NCBI RefSeq assembly: GCF_010686755.1
Contig: NZ_JAAGXA010000003.1
Location: 88,736-152,735 of the forward strand
Origin: Nocardioides zeae
GTDB taxonomy: Bacteria > Actinomycetota > Actinomycetes > Propionibacteriales > Nocardioidaceae
Length of the DNA: 64,000 nucleotides
Reading direction: 5' to 3'
The notes under the pieces were generated by a model. It saw only the letters and a program-made list of their open reading frames with translations, ran no database searches and was not told the DNA's origin. A program made the position numbers and the translations under genes. Position 1 is the stretch's first letter; every line of letters begins with the position of its first letter. Shown here in pieces: positions 50,626-58,425 of this stretch.

Positions 50626-51936
50626 GTGAGGCCGGAGGTCGCCGCCGCGCTCGGCGCAGGCTTCCTGGGCGGGGAGTGGACCGAGGACGGCCTCCTCGCG
50701 AGCGGCGCCCGGGTCATCGGGCGACGTCCCCAGTGGCTGCGCCAGCTCGCGGCGCAGGTGGTCGCGGCGTACCCCGACGCTCCCCGCGACCGACCCCGCG
50801 AGCTGGCCGCGGCCGTCGCGAGCCTCCCGGCGGCCGCGAAGGCCCGGCGCACCCGGGCGCTCCGGTGGACGCCGACGCCCACCGCGATGGGTCGCAACCG
50901 GTGGGCCCTGCCCGTGCTCGACGGGCTCGACGACCTCGCCGCCCTGCTCGACGTCACCCAGGCCGAGCTCGACTGGTTCGCCGACCCGAAGCGCTGGGCG
51001 CGGGAGGCCGCGGTGGCGCCGTTGCAGCACTACCGCGTGGCGCACCGGGTTGCCTCGAGCGGCGCGATCCGCGTGCTCGAGGCACCGAAGCCGCGGTTGA
51101 AGCGCATCCAGCGGCTCCTGCTCGACGAGGTCCTCGACCGCATCCCGCCGCACGACGCGGCACGGGGCTTCCGTCCCGGTGGCTCGGTGGCCCGGTACGC
51201 CGCACCCCACGCCGGCCGCGCCACCGTGCTGCACCTCGACCTCGAGGCGTTCTTCGCGAGCGTGACCGTGGGGCGGGTGTACGGCGTGTGGCGCACCGCC
51301 GGCTACCCCGAACCCGTCGCCCACCTGCTCGCCGGGCTCACGACGACGGTGCTGCCGCGCGCCGCGTGGCGGACGCTGCCCCGCCCCGCCGACCCGGGCC
51401 TCCACGACGCGCACTGGCGGCTCGGCCGACGGCTGGCCGCGCCGCACCTGCCCCAGGGCGCACCGACGTCGCCGGCGTTGGCGAACCTCGCGGCGTACCG
51501 CCTCGACCTCCGCCTCACCGCCCTCGCCGAGGCGTGGGGCGGGCGCTACACCCGGTACGCCGACGACCTCGCCCTCTCGAGCGACCGCGGTTGGGGAGCC
51601 GGTACGTCGCGGCTCGTCACCGCCGTCACCGAGGTCGTGCGGGACGAGGGCTTCCGGCTGAACCCGCTCAAGACGGCCGTGATGCGTCGCGGCGAGCGGC
51701 AGCACCTCGCGGGTCTCGTCGTCAACGAGCACCCGCGCGTCGCCCGAGCCGAGGTGGACCGACTCCGTGCGATCCTCCACAACTGCCGGGTGCACGGGCC
51801 GAGCACCCAGAACCGGGCAGCGGTGCCGGCCTTCGCCGAGCACCTCCGCGGGCGCGTGGCGTGGGTCGCGCAGCACGACCCGGCTCGCGGAGAACGGTTG
51901 CTCGAGGCGTGGCGGGCAGTGGACTGGGAGCGGTGA
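50626..51936 (+). CDS. Retron-type reverse transcriptase
   Basis: The 436-residue RNA-directed DNA polymerase has all palm motifs: EAPKPRLKRIQRLLLDEVLD (RT1 region), HLDLEAFFASV with catalytic Asp205, QGAPTSPALANLAAYRLD, RYADDLALS with YADD at 311-314, LNPLKTAVMRRGERQHLAGL and GLVVNE at the retron VTG-box position. PHAG before the first catalytic Asp sits where retron RTs have the NAxxH region. An N-terminal domain of about 125 residues precedes the palm. No maturase, protease or nuclease domain is visible. The GTG at 50626 overlaps the TGA of a short upstream frame (GTGA). It should copy the adjacent msd into msDNA; retrons act in anti-phage defence, but the effector here is unidentified. 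Confidence 0.92.
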   Translation: MRPEVAAALGAGFLGGEWTEDGLLASGARVIGRRPQWLRQLAAQVVAAYPDAPRDRPRELAAAVASLPAAAKARRTRALRWTPTPTAMGRNRWALPVLDGLDDLAALLDVTQAELDWFADPKRWAREAAVAPLQHYRVAHRVASSGAIRVLEAPKPRLKRIQRLLLDEVLDRIPPHDAARGFRPGGSVARYAAPHAGRATVLHLDLEAFFASVTVGRVYGVWRTAGYPEPVAHLLAGLTTTVLPRAAWRTLPRPADPGLHDAHWRLGRRLAAPHLPQGAPTSPALANLAAYRLDLRLTALAEAWGGRYTRYADDLALSSDRGWGAGTSRLVTAVTEVVRDEGFRLNPLKTAVMRRGERQHLAGLVVNEHPRVARAEVDRLRAILHNCRVHGPSTQNRAAVPAFAEHLRGRVAWVAQHDPARGERLLEAWRAVDWER

Positions 51937-51957
51937 GACCGGTGGTGACGGGCAGCG

Positions 51958-52278
51958 TCACTCGGCGGGAACGGTACCGCTGGTGACCTCGGTCGTAACC
52001 TCCATGCCGTAGACCACCAGCCACACCGACAGCAGCGTGAGCACGAGGACGACCGCCCCGATCACGATGGCGATGACGGCGGGGACCGGCACGCGCAGAC
52101 CGCGCCGACGGGCGCGCACGATCGACCAGGTGCCGAGCACGACACCGGCGAGCGATCCGAACCCGGCGACCCAGCCGACGGAGCAGGCCAGCGCCACCCA
52201 TCCGATGACCGACGAGGACTGCAGGTCCGGCGGCGCCGGGTAGGTCCTGTCGTACCGCGGCGTCGTGGTCGTGCTCAT
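51958..52278 (-). CDS. Small DUF4190-like membrane protein
   Basis: The 106-residue protein has a polar N-terminus (about 22 residues) and three hydrophobic stretches: about 24-40 and 41-55, then a long one at 67-92. The arrangement is that of DUF4190 and related actinobacterial membrane proteins of unknown function. It is convergent with the reverse transcriptase gene, 21 bases away. The opposite orientation makes a retron-effector role less likely, though membrane effectors are known for some retrons. Confidence 0.65.
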   Translation of the reverse strand: MSTTTTPRYDRTYPAPPDLQSSSVIGWVALACSVGWVAGFGSLAGVVLGTWSIVRARRRGLRVPVPAVIAIVIGAVVLVLTLLSVWLVVYGMEVTTEVTSGTVPAE

Positions 52279-52380
52279 CGTTCCCCCTCGTCACCGCGCC
52301 CTCCCTGGATCGCGGCAGCGCTGATCATCGCAGGCTGCGCGCGCGTCCGAGGGCGTTCGGGAGAGGCCGGTGCCGGTCGC

Positions 52381-53973
52381 TCACGTCCGCCTCGTGAAGC
52401 GGAGCTTGCCGGTGCCGAGGCGTTCGACGAGGTAGAGCGGGTCGTGGATCTGGTGGTGGTGCTGGTCGCAGAGGAGGCACCCGTCGCGGGTGTTGGTGTG
52501 GCCGCCCTGTGACCATGCGGTGAGGTGGTGGGCGTGGGTCTGGTGGGGTGGCCGGTTGCAGCCCTCGGCGACGCAGCCGCCGTCGCGGAGGGCCATCGCG
52601 AGGCGCATCGCTCGGGTGTGGAAACGGGTCGTGCGGCCGAGGTCGAGGACCTCGCTCTTCGTGCCGAGGACGGCGGGGACGATCCCCGCCTCGCACGCCA
52701 GCCGTCGGGCCTCGGATGCACTGATCGTGGTGCCGGTGTCGAGGGACGCTGAGGCAAGGCCGCCCCGGAGGGACTCCAGCGTCATCGTGACGACGACGGT
52801 CGCGCCCATGCCACCGGTGGCGGGGAGGTCCTTGTGGTCGAGCATCTCCAGCAGCTGCTGGAAGGCCCGTCCGTAGCGCTCCGGTGTGGGCCGTCCGGCG
52901 ACGAACCGCTGCCCGGGGTCCTCGCTGGTGTTGAGGTGCTTCGGTGCGGCGTAGGCGTCGAGGGCCTTGCGGAGCATCGCGCCGTGCAGTTCGGGGAGCG
53001 TGAACCGTCCGTGGACCTTGCCGTGCCCGTCGGAGACCATCGACAACCGCGACGCGGCTCGGGCCTCGCGCTCCTCACGCTCGAGGAGAGCGGCCTCGTG
53101 TGCTTCGCCGATATCGGGGGCGATGACGGTGAGGATCTTCTTCCCCAGCGCTCGTAGGGCCTTCGCGTCGTGGTCGGCGGCGAACCCGACCAGCACCTCC
53201 TCGGCCTGGTTCCGGAGGGCGGGATCCAGCTCGCCAGGTAGCGCGTCGAGGGCCTTGACGATGACGTCGGCCTGCTCGAGGTCCACGACGCCGGTCAGGC
53301 AGCCGGGGCCGAGGTGGGGCCGGTAGCGCCCGGCCGCGCCGGCACCGGTGTCGAGCGCGGGACCCTGACCTGACTCGCTTCCCGCCGGGGCGCCGGCTTC
53401 GGGATCAGCGTGGGGCTCGGCGCCGTCGATGGCGGCCCCGATCCGAGCGAGGCGGTGGGCATCGCGGCGGGTGATGGTCGCGGCGTTCGCCAGCCACACC
53501 GCCGCGGTCGAGGCACCGTTCTGTCGGTACAGCTCGACCTCCTCGGCGTGCTGCACGAGCACCGCCACCAGCGCCGAGGCCCGTGCGACCAGCCGGTGGG
53601 CGTCGACGAGCGCGATACCGGTCTGCGGGGCACTCAACCATCTGAGGCCGGTGCGCCCGTCGGCGGCGAGCACAGCTGTGGCTGTCCGGATGGCCTCCAG
53701 CATCGGATGCCCCGCGTCGACCCCACCCGCACCCGAGGCGACCCCGGGCACCGCCCAGCCGGGCTCCGGCTCCGTGGTGGGCTGGGGTGCGTCGTACGGA
53801 CCCTCCCGGTCCACGATGCGGCACCCGCGCGTCGCCTCCACGGGCCACTCCCCGGTCGCGAACGCGTGCTCCAACCAGTCCGGCACCGGCACCTCGACCA
53901 GGAACTCGGCAGGGGGCTCCGGCACCGGTGGCTCGAAGCCATCGGCGTCACCAGAAGAGCTGACCCCCGTCAT
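52381..53973 (-). CDS. DUF222/HNH endonuclease domain protein
   Basis: The 530-residue protein belongs to the abundant actinobacterial DUF222-HNH (13E12 repeat-like) family. The helical DUF222 region fills most of the N-terminal part. The C-terminal HNH motif has paired Cys (VAEGCNRPP and CLLCDQHHHQ) and HAHHLTAWSQGG, so the metal-binding nuclease fold looks intact. These genes are often multicopy and may move between genomes, but no inverted repeats flank this one. I use the ATG at 53973; two GTG codons just upstream (53979, 53982) are also possible. Confidence 0.85.
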   Translation of the reverse strand: MTGVSSSGDADGFEPPVPEPPAEFLVEVPVPDWLEHAFATGEWPVEATRGCRIVDREGPYDAPQPTTEPEPGWAVPGVASGAGGVDAGHPMLEAIRTATAVLAADGRTGLRWLSAPQTGIALVDAHRLVARASALVAVLVQHAEEVELYRQNGASTAAVWLANAATITRRDAHRLARIGAAIDGAEPHADPEAGAPAGSESGQGPALDTGAGAAGRYRPHLGPGCLTGVVDLEQADVIVKALDALPGELDPALRNQAEEVLVGFAADHDAKALRALGKKILTVIAPDIGEAHEAALLEREEREARAASRLSMVSDGHGKVHGRFTLPELHGAMLRKALDAYAAPKHLNTSEDPGQRFVAGRPTPERYGRAFQQLLEMLDHKDLPATGGMGATVVVTMTLESLRGGLASASLDTGTTISASEARRLACEAGIVPAVLGTKSEVLDLGRTTRFHTRAMRLAMALRDGGCVAEGCNRPPHQTHAHHLTAWSQGGHTNTRDGCLLCDQHHHQIHDPLYLVERLGTGKLRFTRRT

Positions 53974-54062
53974 GGCCACCACTCAACCCGCACCCACCGA
54001 CAGTCCTGAGCGAGACCGGACACGCCGCCGTACCGGCTGTGGACAACCCCGAGACCCGCCGC

Positions 54063-54114
54063 CGTACAACCCAGCTCGACGCGCACGCCGCGTCGTACAA
54101 GCCAACTCGACGCG
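54063..54114. repeat. Direct repeat related to the dispersed hairpin family
   Basis: Two copies of the 21-bp sequence CGTACAA-CCCAGC-TCGACGCG occur (54063-54083 and 54094-54114, 19 of 21 identical). The second reads like a diverged arm of the 8476/33199 hairpin. It lies between two co-directional (minus-strand) genes, after the ABC permease stop. Confidence 0.7.
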
Positions 54115-54128
54115 TTCCCCCACCGCCC

Positions 54129-56852
54129 TCACCCCACCGCCGCGCCCCGTCCGGCCAGCACGACGGAGCTGCGCGTCGTGGCCGCGGCGACGGCGGCGAC
54201 GACGAGCGGCAGGAGCACCACCAGCGTGCCGATGAACAGCCACGGCACCTCGAGCACGGAACCGGGGAGGCCCTCGGTGCCGTACCCGTAGTAGTCGATC
54301 GGCGCCGTCAGCGGGAAGGTGATCGCGACGCCCGGCACCAGGCCGACGAGGAGGCCGAGGCCGGCCCCCACACCGGTGATGACGAGGGCGTAGCCGGCGG
54401 CGATGCGGCGCCGTACGCCCGGGGTCGCGCCCACCGCACCCAGGGTCGCGAGGTCGCCGGCGGCGTCGTTGACGGCGAGCGTGGTGGCGGTCAGGCTGCC
54501 GACGAGCACGAGCAGGAGGGCGACGGTCCCGAGCCCGAGGAGCACCCAGACCATCTCCGGAGGGGCTTCGTAGCCGGTCTCCTCGTAGACCGTCAGCCCC
54601 GGGACAGCCTCCTCGACCTGCTCGCGCAGCTCCCGCGCTCCTTCCGGTCCGGGGCCCTCGGGCAGCAGCAGCGCCGTCGTCATCGGCTGCACCTCCGCCG
54701 GCGCACCGTCCGTGACCTCGGCGGCGAGCGAGGTCGGCAGCACGGCCGCGAATCGGGCCGTTGGACGCTCCGAACGTACGAGCGTGGCCGGCACCTCCGC
54801 CGCCACGAGCTCGTCGTTCTCGTCCGCGCCGGTGCCCTGCTGGTACTCCCACCGGGTGGCCGAGAGCAGCACCTGCCGGTCCTCGCCCGCACCGGCAGGA
54901 TCCATGACGACGACCAGTGCCCGGCCCGCGGCGAGCGCGTCCCGCGCGGCCTGGCGGTCGGCCGGGGCGATGCCCGCATCGAGGTCGGCCGCTCCGAGGT
55001 CGTCGGTGACGAGGACCTGGCTGCCGTACGCCGTCGTCCACGACCCGTAGGACCACCCCTCGTCGTCGCCCAGGATCGTCGCGCTCCAGTCGATCTGCAC
55101 CTCGTCGTCCGAGCGGAAGCCGAGACCCTCCACCGGTACGGCCCCTGCGGGCACGACGTCCTCCACGGCGGCCAGGTCGTCGGCGAGCGGCACCCCCGTG
55201 TCCGACCGCACGACGGCCTGGCCGACCGGGAGCTCGGGGCTGTAGGCCCGCGCCTCCTGCTCGGCGTCGCTCGCACCGCCGATGCCGAGCGCCACCGCGC
55301 CGGCCACGGTCGCCGCCACGGCCGCGATCGCGGGGACGGTGCGGGACCGGTGCCGCGCCGAGTCCCGTACGGCGAAGCGCAGCGCCAACGGGAGCCGGGC
55401 CGCCGACCGGCCCAGCAGGGCGAGCAGTGGCGCGACGAGCAGCACGGTGCCGATGACCAGCGGCACGGCGCCGAACGCGACGAGCCGTTCGTCGCGCTCG
55501 ACCGCGCCCCCGATCGCGAGCGCGACGCCGAGCGCGGCGAGGACCGCACCCACGACGGGCGACCGGTGGCCGGGGTGGTCGTCACCCCGCCGGCCCGCCA
55601 GCACGGCGACGACGTCGGTACGCGACGCCAGCCACGCCGGTACGACGGCAGCCAGCAACGCGCTCACCACGCCGAACGAGGCGACCGCGAGGACGGTCCC
55701 CCACGGCACGTCGAACGGTCCGATGCGCCCGCCGGACACCTGGCGATCGACCGACGGCCACCACGCGGCGGCCTGCTCCAGCGCCGGGGGCAGGAGCGCG
55801 GCGACGGCGATCCCGCCGAGCACGCCGACGACCGCCGCCGCCCCGCCGAGCACGACACCGGAGGCCAGCACGAGGGTCCGGACCTGGGCCGGCGTCGCAC
55901 CACCGGTGACGAGGAGAGCGACCGTGCGGGCCTGCCGGCGGGCCCCGACCGCGAAGGCCGGCCCGGCGAGCAGCACCACCTCGAGGAGCACCATCACGAC
56001 GATCAGCCCACCCGTGACGACCGCGGCGTCGTCGACGTAGTCGTAGGCGAGCTCCGCCTCGACCGCCTGCGCGGCCGCCGGCGGGTCCACCACCACCGCG
56101 CGCGACAGCACGAGCACACCGTCGGCGTTGAGCGCCTCGACCTCCGCCCACGTCACCGGGTCCCCGCCGACGAGGTAGGCGACCGAGGTCGTCATGGCGT
56201 CGTCGAGGCCCAGCGCACCGATCCCACCGGTCACGAACGGGCCCTGGTCGGTGCGGCTCTCCGCGATGCCGACGACCGTGCGCTCCGCGCCGCCGATCTC
56301 GAGCTCGTCACCGACGGCGGCGCCCCGGCGCGCGAGCGGGGCACTGACGGCCACCTCGTCACCTGCGGTGGGCAGCCGCCCCTCGGCGAGCTCGACCAGC
56401 CCGGCGCCCAGCGGGGTGCTGAGGTCGACCTCGAGGGCCGGGGCGTACAGCCGCTCCCCGCCGACCGCGACCTCGACCGACCCCTCGCGCACCTCGAGGA
56501 CGGGCCGGTCGCCGAGCACGTCCGCCCACTCCGCGGGGTCGACGACGGCGCCGTCGACCATGGAGAAGGCGTCCCCGGCGCCACCGGAGTCCTCCGACGT
56601 CCACCCCTGGTCCGGGTCGGCCGCCTGACGCAGCGGCCCCATCGTGGTGGGCGCCAGGAGGGCCTCGCCCTCCGGTCCCAGCTCCCGGTCGAGCCGTTCC
56701 GCCGAGCTGATGTCGGCGGACGCGAACAGCACCGCGCCCGCCGTCACGACGAGCACCGGCAGGGTCAGCATGGCCAGGACGATCGCCGTACGCCCGCGGT
56801 GCCGCGCCAGGTCCCGCCGCGCGAGCCGCAGCAGCGGCCGCCAGCCCGTCAT
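54129..56852 (-). CDS. Large FtsX/MacB-like ABC permease
   Basis: The 907-residue membrane protein has an N-terminal helix (about residues 22-45), a large extracellular domain and FtsX-type helices at about 240-370. There is a middle membrane pair (about 400-470), a second extracellular domain, and FtsX helices at the C-terminus (about 790-900). Two FtsX cores in one chain match the actinobacterial exporter type. The start overlaps the ATPase stop (ATGA). With the PadR repressor upstream, it looks like an inducible exporter of an antimicrobial or envelope-acting compound. The cargo is unknown. Confidence 0.88.
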   Translation of the reverse strand: MTGWRPLLRLARRDLARHRGRTAIVLAMLTLPVLVVTAGAVLFASADISSAERLDRELGPEGEALLAPTTMGPLRQAADPDQGWTSEDSGGAGDAFSMVDGAVVDPAEWADVLGDRPVLEVREGSVEVAVGGERLYAPALEVDLSTPLGAGLVELAEGRLPTAGDEVAVSAPLARRGAAVGDELEIGGAERTVVGIAESRTDQGPFVTGGIGALGLDDAMTTSVAYLVGGDPVTWAEVEALNADGVLVLSRAVVVDPPAAAQAVEAELAYDYVDDAAVVTGGLIVVMVLLEVVLLAGPAFAVGARRQARTVALLVTGGATPAQVRTLVLASGVVLGGAAAVVGVLGGIAVAALLPPALEQAAAWWPSVDRQVSGGRIGPFDVPWGTVLAVASFGVVSALLAAVVPAWLASRTDVVAVLAGRRGDDHPGHRSPVVGAVLAALGVALAIGGAVERDERLVAFGAVPLVIGTVLLVAPLLALLGRSAARLPLALRFAVRDSARHRSRTVPAIAAVAATVAGAVALGIGGASDAEQEARAYSPELPVGQAVVRSDTGVPLADDLAAVEDVVPAGAVPVEGLGFRSDDEVQIDWSATILGDDEGWSYGSWTTAYGSQVLVTDDLGAADLDAGIAPADRQAARDALAAGRALVVVMDPAGAGEDRQVLLSATRWEYQQGTGADENDELVAAEVPATLVRSERPTARFAAVLPTSLAAEVTDGAPAEVQPMTTALLLPEGPGPEGARELREQVEEAVPGLTVYEETGYEAPPEMVWVLLGLGTVALLLVLVGSLTATTLAVNDAAGDLATLGAVGATPGVRRRIAAGYALVITGVGAGLGLLVGLVPGVAITFPLTAPIDYYGYGTEGLPGSVLEVPWLFIGTLVVLLPLVVAAVAAATTRSSVVLAGRGAAVG

Positions 56853-57622
56853 CGGCCCGCCTCGCTCAGCGCGACCGTGCCCCCAGAAGCCCCCGGAGCG
56901 CCCGGAGCGCCCGCAGCCCCGTCGTCGGCCGTGCCGACCAGCCGGCCGTCGCGCAGGTGGACGATGCGGTCGGCCCAGGCCGCGAGCCGCGGCTCGTGGG
57001 TGACCATGACCCCGGCGACGCCCTCGTCGCAGCGCCCGCGGAGCACCTCGAGCACGTCCTCGCCCGACACCGAGTCGAGCGCGCCCGTCGGCTCGTCGGC
57101 CAGCACGAGCCGACGGCGGCCGACGATCGCCCGGGCGATGGCGACCCGCTGCTGCTGCCCGCCGGACATCTGGTCGGGGTAGCGGTCGGCCACCTGCGGC
57201 ACCCCGACCTCCTCCAGCGCGAGGAGCGCGTCGGCGCGGGCCTCCCGCGGACGTACCCCCGCGAGCTCCCGCGGGAGCGCCACGTTCTCGGCGGCGGTGA
57301 GCGCCGGCACCAGGTTGAAGTCCTGGAACACGTAGCCGATCGACGAGCGTCGCCGCAGCGCCCGCGCGGCCGGGGACGCCTGCGCGAGGTCCTCGCCCTC
57401 GACGAGCACCCGCCCCGACGACGGGGTGTCGAGGCCGCCGGCGATGGTCAGCAGGGTCGACTTGCCGGAGCCCGAGGGCCCCATGATCGCGACGAGCTCG
57501 CCCGCCGCGACCTCGAGGGTGACGCCGCGCAGGGCGTCGACACGGGTCGCGCCCTCGCCGTGCGACCGGTGCACGTCCTCGAGGCGGAGCACAACGGGAG
57601 CGGACGGGGTCGGTGTGCTCAT
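56849..57622 (-). CDS. MacB-type ABC transporter ATPase
   Basis: The 257-residue ATPase has Walker A GPSGSGKST, Q-loop GYVFQDFNLVPALTAAEN, signature MSGGQQQRVAIARAI and Walker B LVLADEPTGALD. It belongs to the MacB/LolD branch and powers the permease encoded immediately after. Both ends overlap neighbours by four bases (with padR upstream and permease downstream), so padR-ATPase-permease is one tightly coupled operon. Confidence 0.93.
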   Translation of the reverse strand: MSTPTPSAPVVLRLEDVHRSHGEGATRVDALRGVTLEVAAGELVAIMGPSGSGKSTLLTIAGGLDTPSSGRVLVEGEDLAQASPAARALRRRSSIGYVFQDFNLVPALTAAENVALPRELAGVRPREARADALLALEEVGVPQVADRYPDQMSGGQQQRVAIARAIVGRRRLVLADEPTGALDSVSGEDVLEVLRGRCDEGVAGVMVTHEPRLAAWADRIVHLRDGRLVGTADDGAAGAPGAPGASGGTVALSEAGR

Positions 57623-58266
57623 CGGACGTTCTCCTGCGGCTCGGCGGGGTGGGCAGTGGGCTCGGCGGTGTGGGCAATGGGACTGGGCGTGGGGGCGGGG
57701 TCACCGGTCCCGGTACGGCGGGGTGGTCGCGCCAGGCGTCCCAGCCGGGTCTCGCAGTGGTCGAGCCACCGCACCTCGGCCTCCGCCGCGAAGACGAGCG
57801 AGTCGACGACCAGGCTCCACGCCAGCTCGTCGGCCCCCAGCTCCTTGCCGGCCGGGGGACGCGCCCGGCGCTGGGCCCGGGTGTGCTCCTGCAGCGCCGC
57901 GACCGTGGCCTCGCGCTGCCGCCGGATGACCGCGACGACGTCGACGTCCGGCGCGTCCACGGCCAGCGCCAGCTTGATGGCCAGCTCGTCGCGGGGCGGC
58001 GTCTCCCGCGGCACCGGGGAGGCGAACCAGACCGCGCTCTCCGCGCGGCCGGGCTCGGTCAGCGCGTACAGCACCTGCTGCTCGCCGCCGCCCTCGTCCT
58101 GGCGCTCGACGAGCCCGTCGCGCTCGAGGCGCGCGAGCGTCGTGTAGACCTGCCCGATGTTGAGCGGCCACGTCGCTCCCGTGCGCGCCTCGAACTCGGC
58201 CCGGAGCTGGTAGCCGTACTTCGAGTCCGGATCGAGCAGCGCGAGCAACGCGTTGCGGACCGACAT
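57619..58266 (-). CDS. PadR-family transcriptional repressor
   Basis: The 215-residue regulator has an N-terminal winged helix of PadR type (NALLALLDPDSKYGYQL, TWPLNIGQVYTTLARLERDGLVE) and a C-terminal helical dimerisation domain. The last 35 residues form a polar Pro/Thr-rich tail. It is the first gene of the exporter operon and probably autoregulates through the perfect dyad at 58288-58326. GGAGGGG precedes the ATG at 58266, preferred to an in-frame start at 58317 that lies inside the operator. Confidence 0.92.
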   Translation of the reverse strand: MSVRNALLALLDPDSKYGYQLRAEFEARTGATWPLNIGQVYTTLARLERDGLVERQDEGGGEQQVLYALTEPGRAESAVWFASPVPRETPPRDELAIKLALAVDAPDVDVVAVIRRQREATVAALQEHTRAQRRARPPAGKELGADELAWSLVVDSLVFAAEAEVRWLDHCETRLGRLARPPRRTGTGDPAPTPSPIAHTAEPTAHPAEPQENVR

Positions 58267-58287
58267 GGCCCCTCCTCGCTGTGGTGG

Positions 58288-58326
58288 ATACCGGGTATGC
58301 ATATCACGTCGATGCATACCCGGTAT
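58288..58326. promoter_or_regulatory. PadR operator: perfect 15+15 bp inverted repeat
   Basis: ATACCGGGTATGCAT (58288-58302), nine bases, then the exact complement ATGCATACCCGGTAT (58312-58326). Each arm also contains the smaller palindrome ATACC-G-GGTAT and ends in ATGCAT. It lies 22 bases upstream of the padR start and 100 upstream of the divergent kinase. Confidence 0.8.
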
Positions 58327-58412
58327 TCATTTCGCGGCGAGCGGCTGCTTGTCGGGCTACCCCGACACCGAGGACTCCGGCCGCCCGGCTGCCACCCGGG
58401 GCGTGCCGTCCC

Positions 58413-58418
58413 TAGCGT
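58413..58418 (+). promoter_or_regulatory. -10 box TAGCGT for the leaderless kinase gene
   Basis: TAGCGT ends seven bases before the ATG at 58426. Confidence 0.6.
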
Positions 58419-58425
58419 CGACGGC

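Noticed and set aside
50417..51936. Group II intron or diversity-generating retroelement
   Set aside because: There is no maturase or endonuclease domain, no intron domain V-like hairpin seen, and no template/variable repeat pair. The a1/a2 RNA and RT motifs fit a retron.
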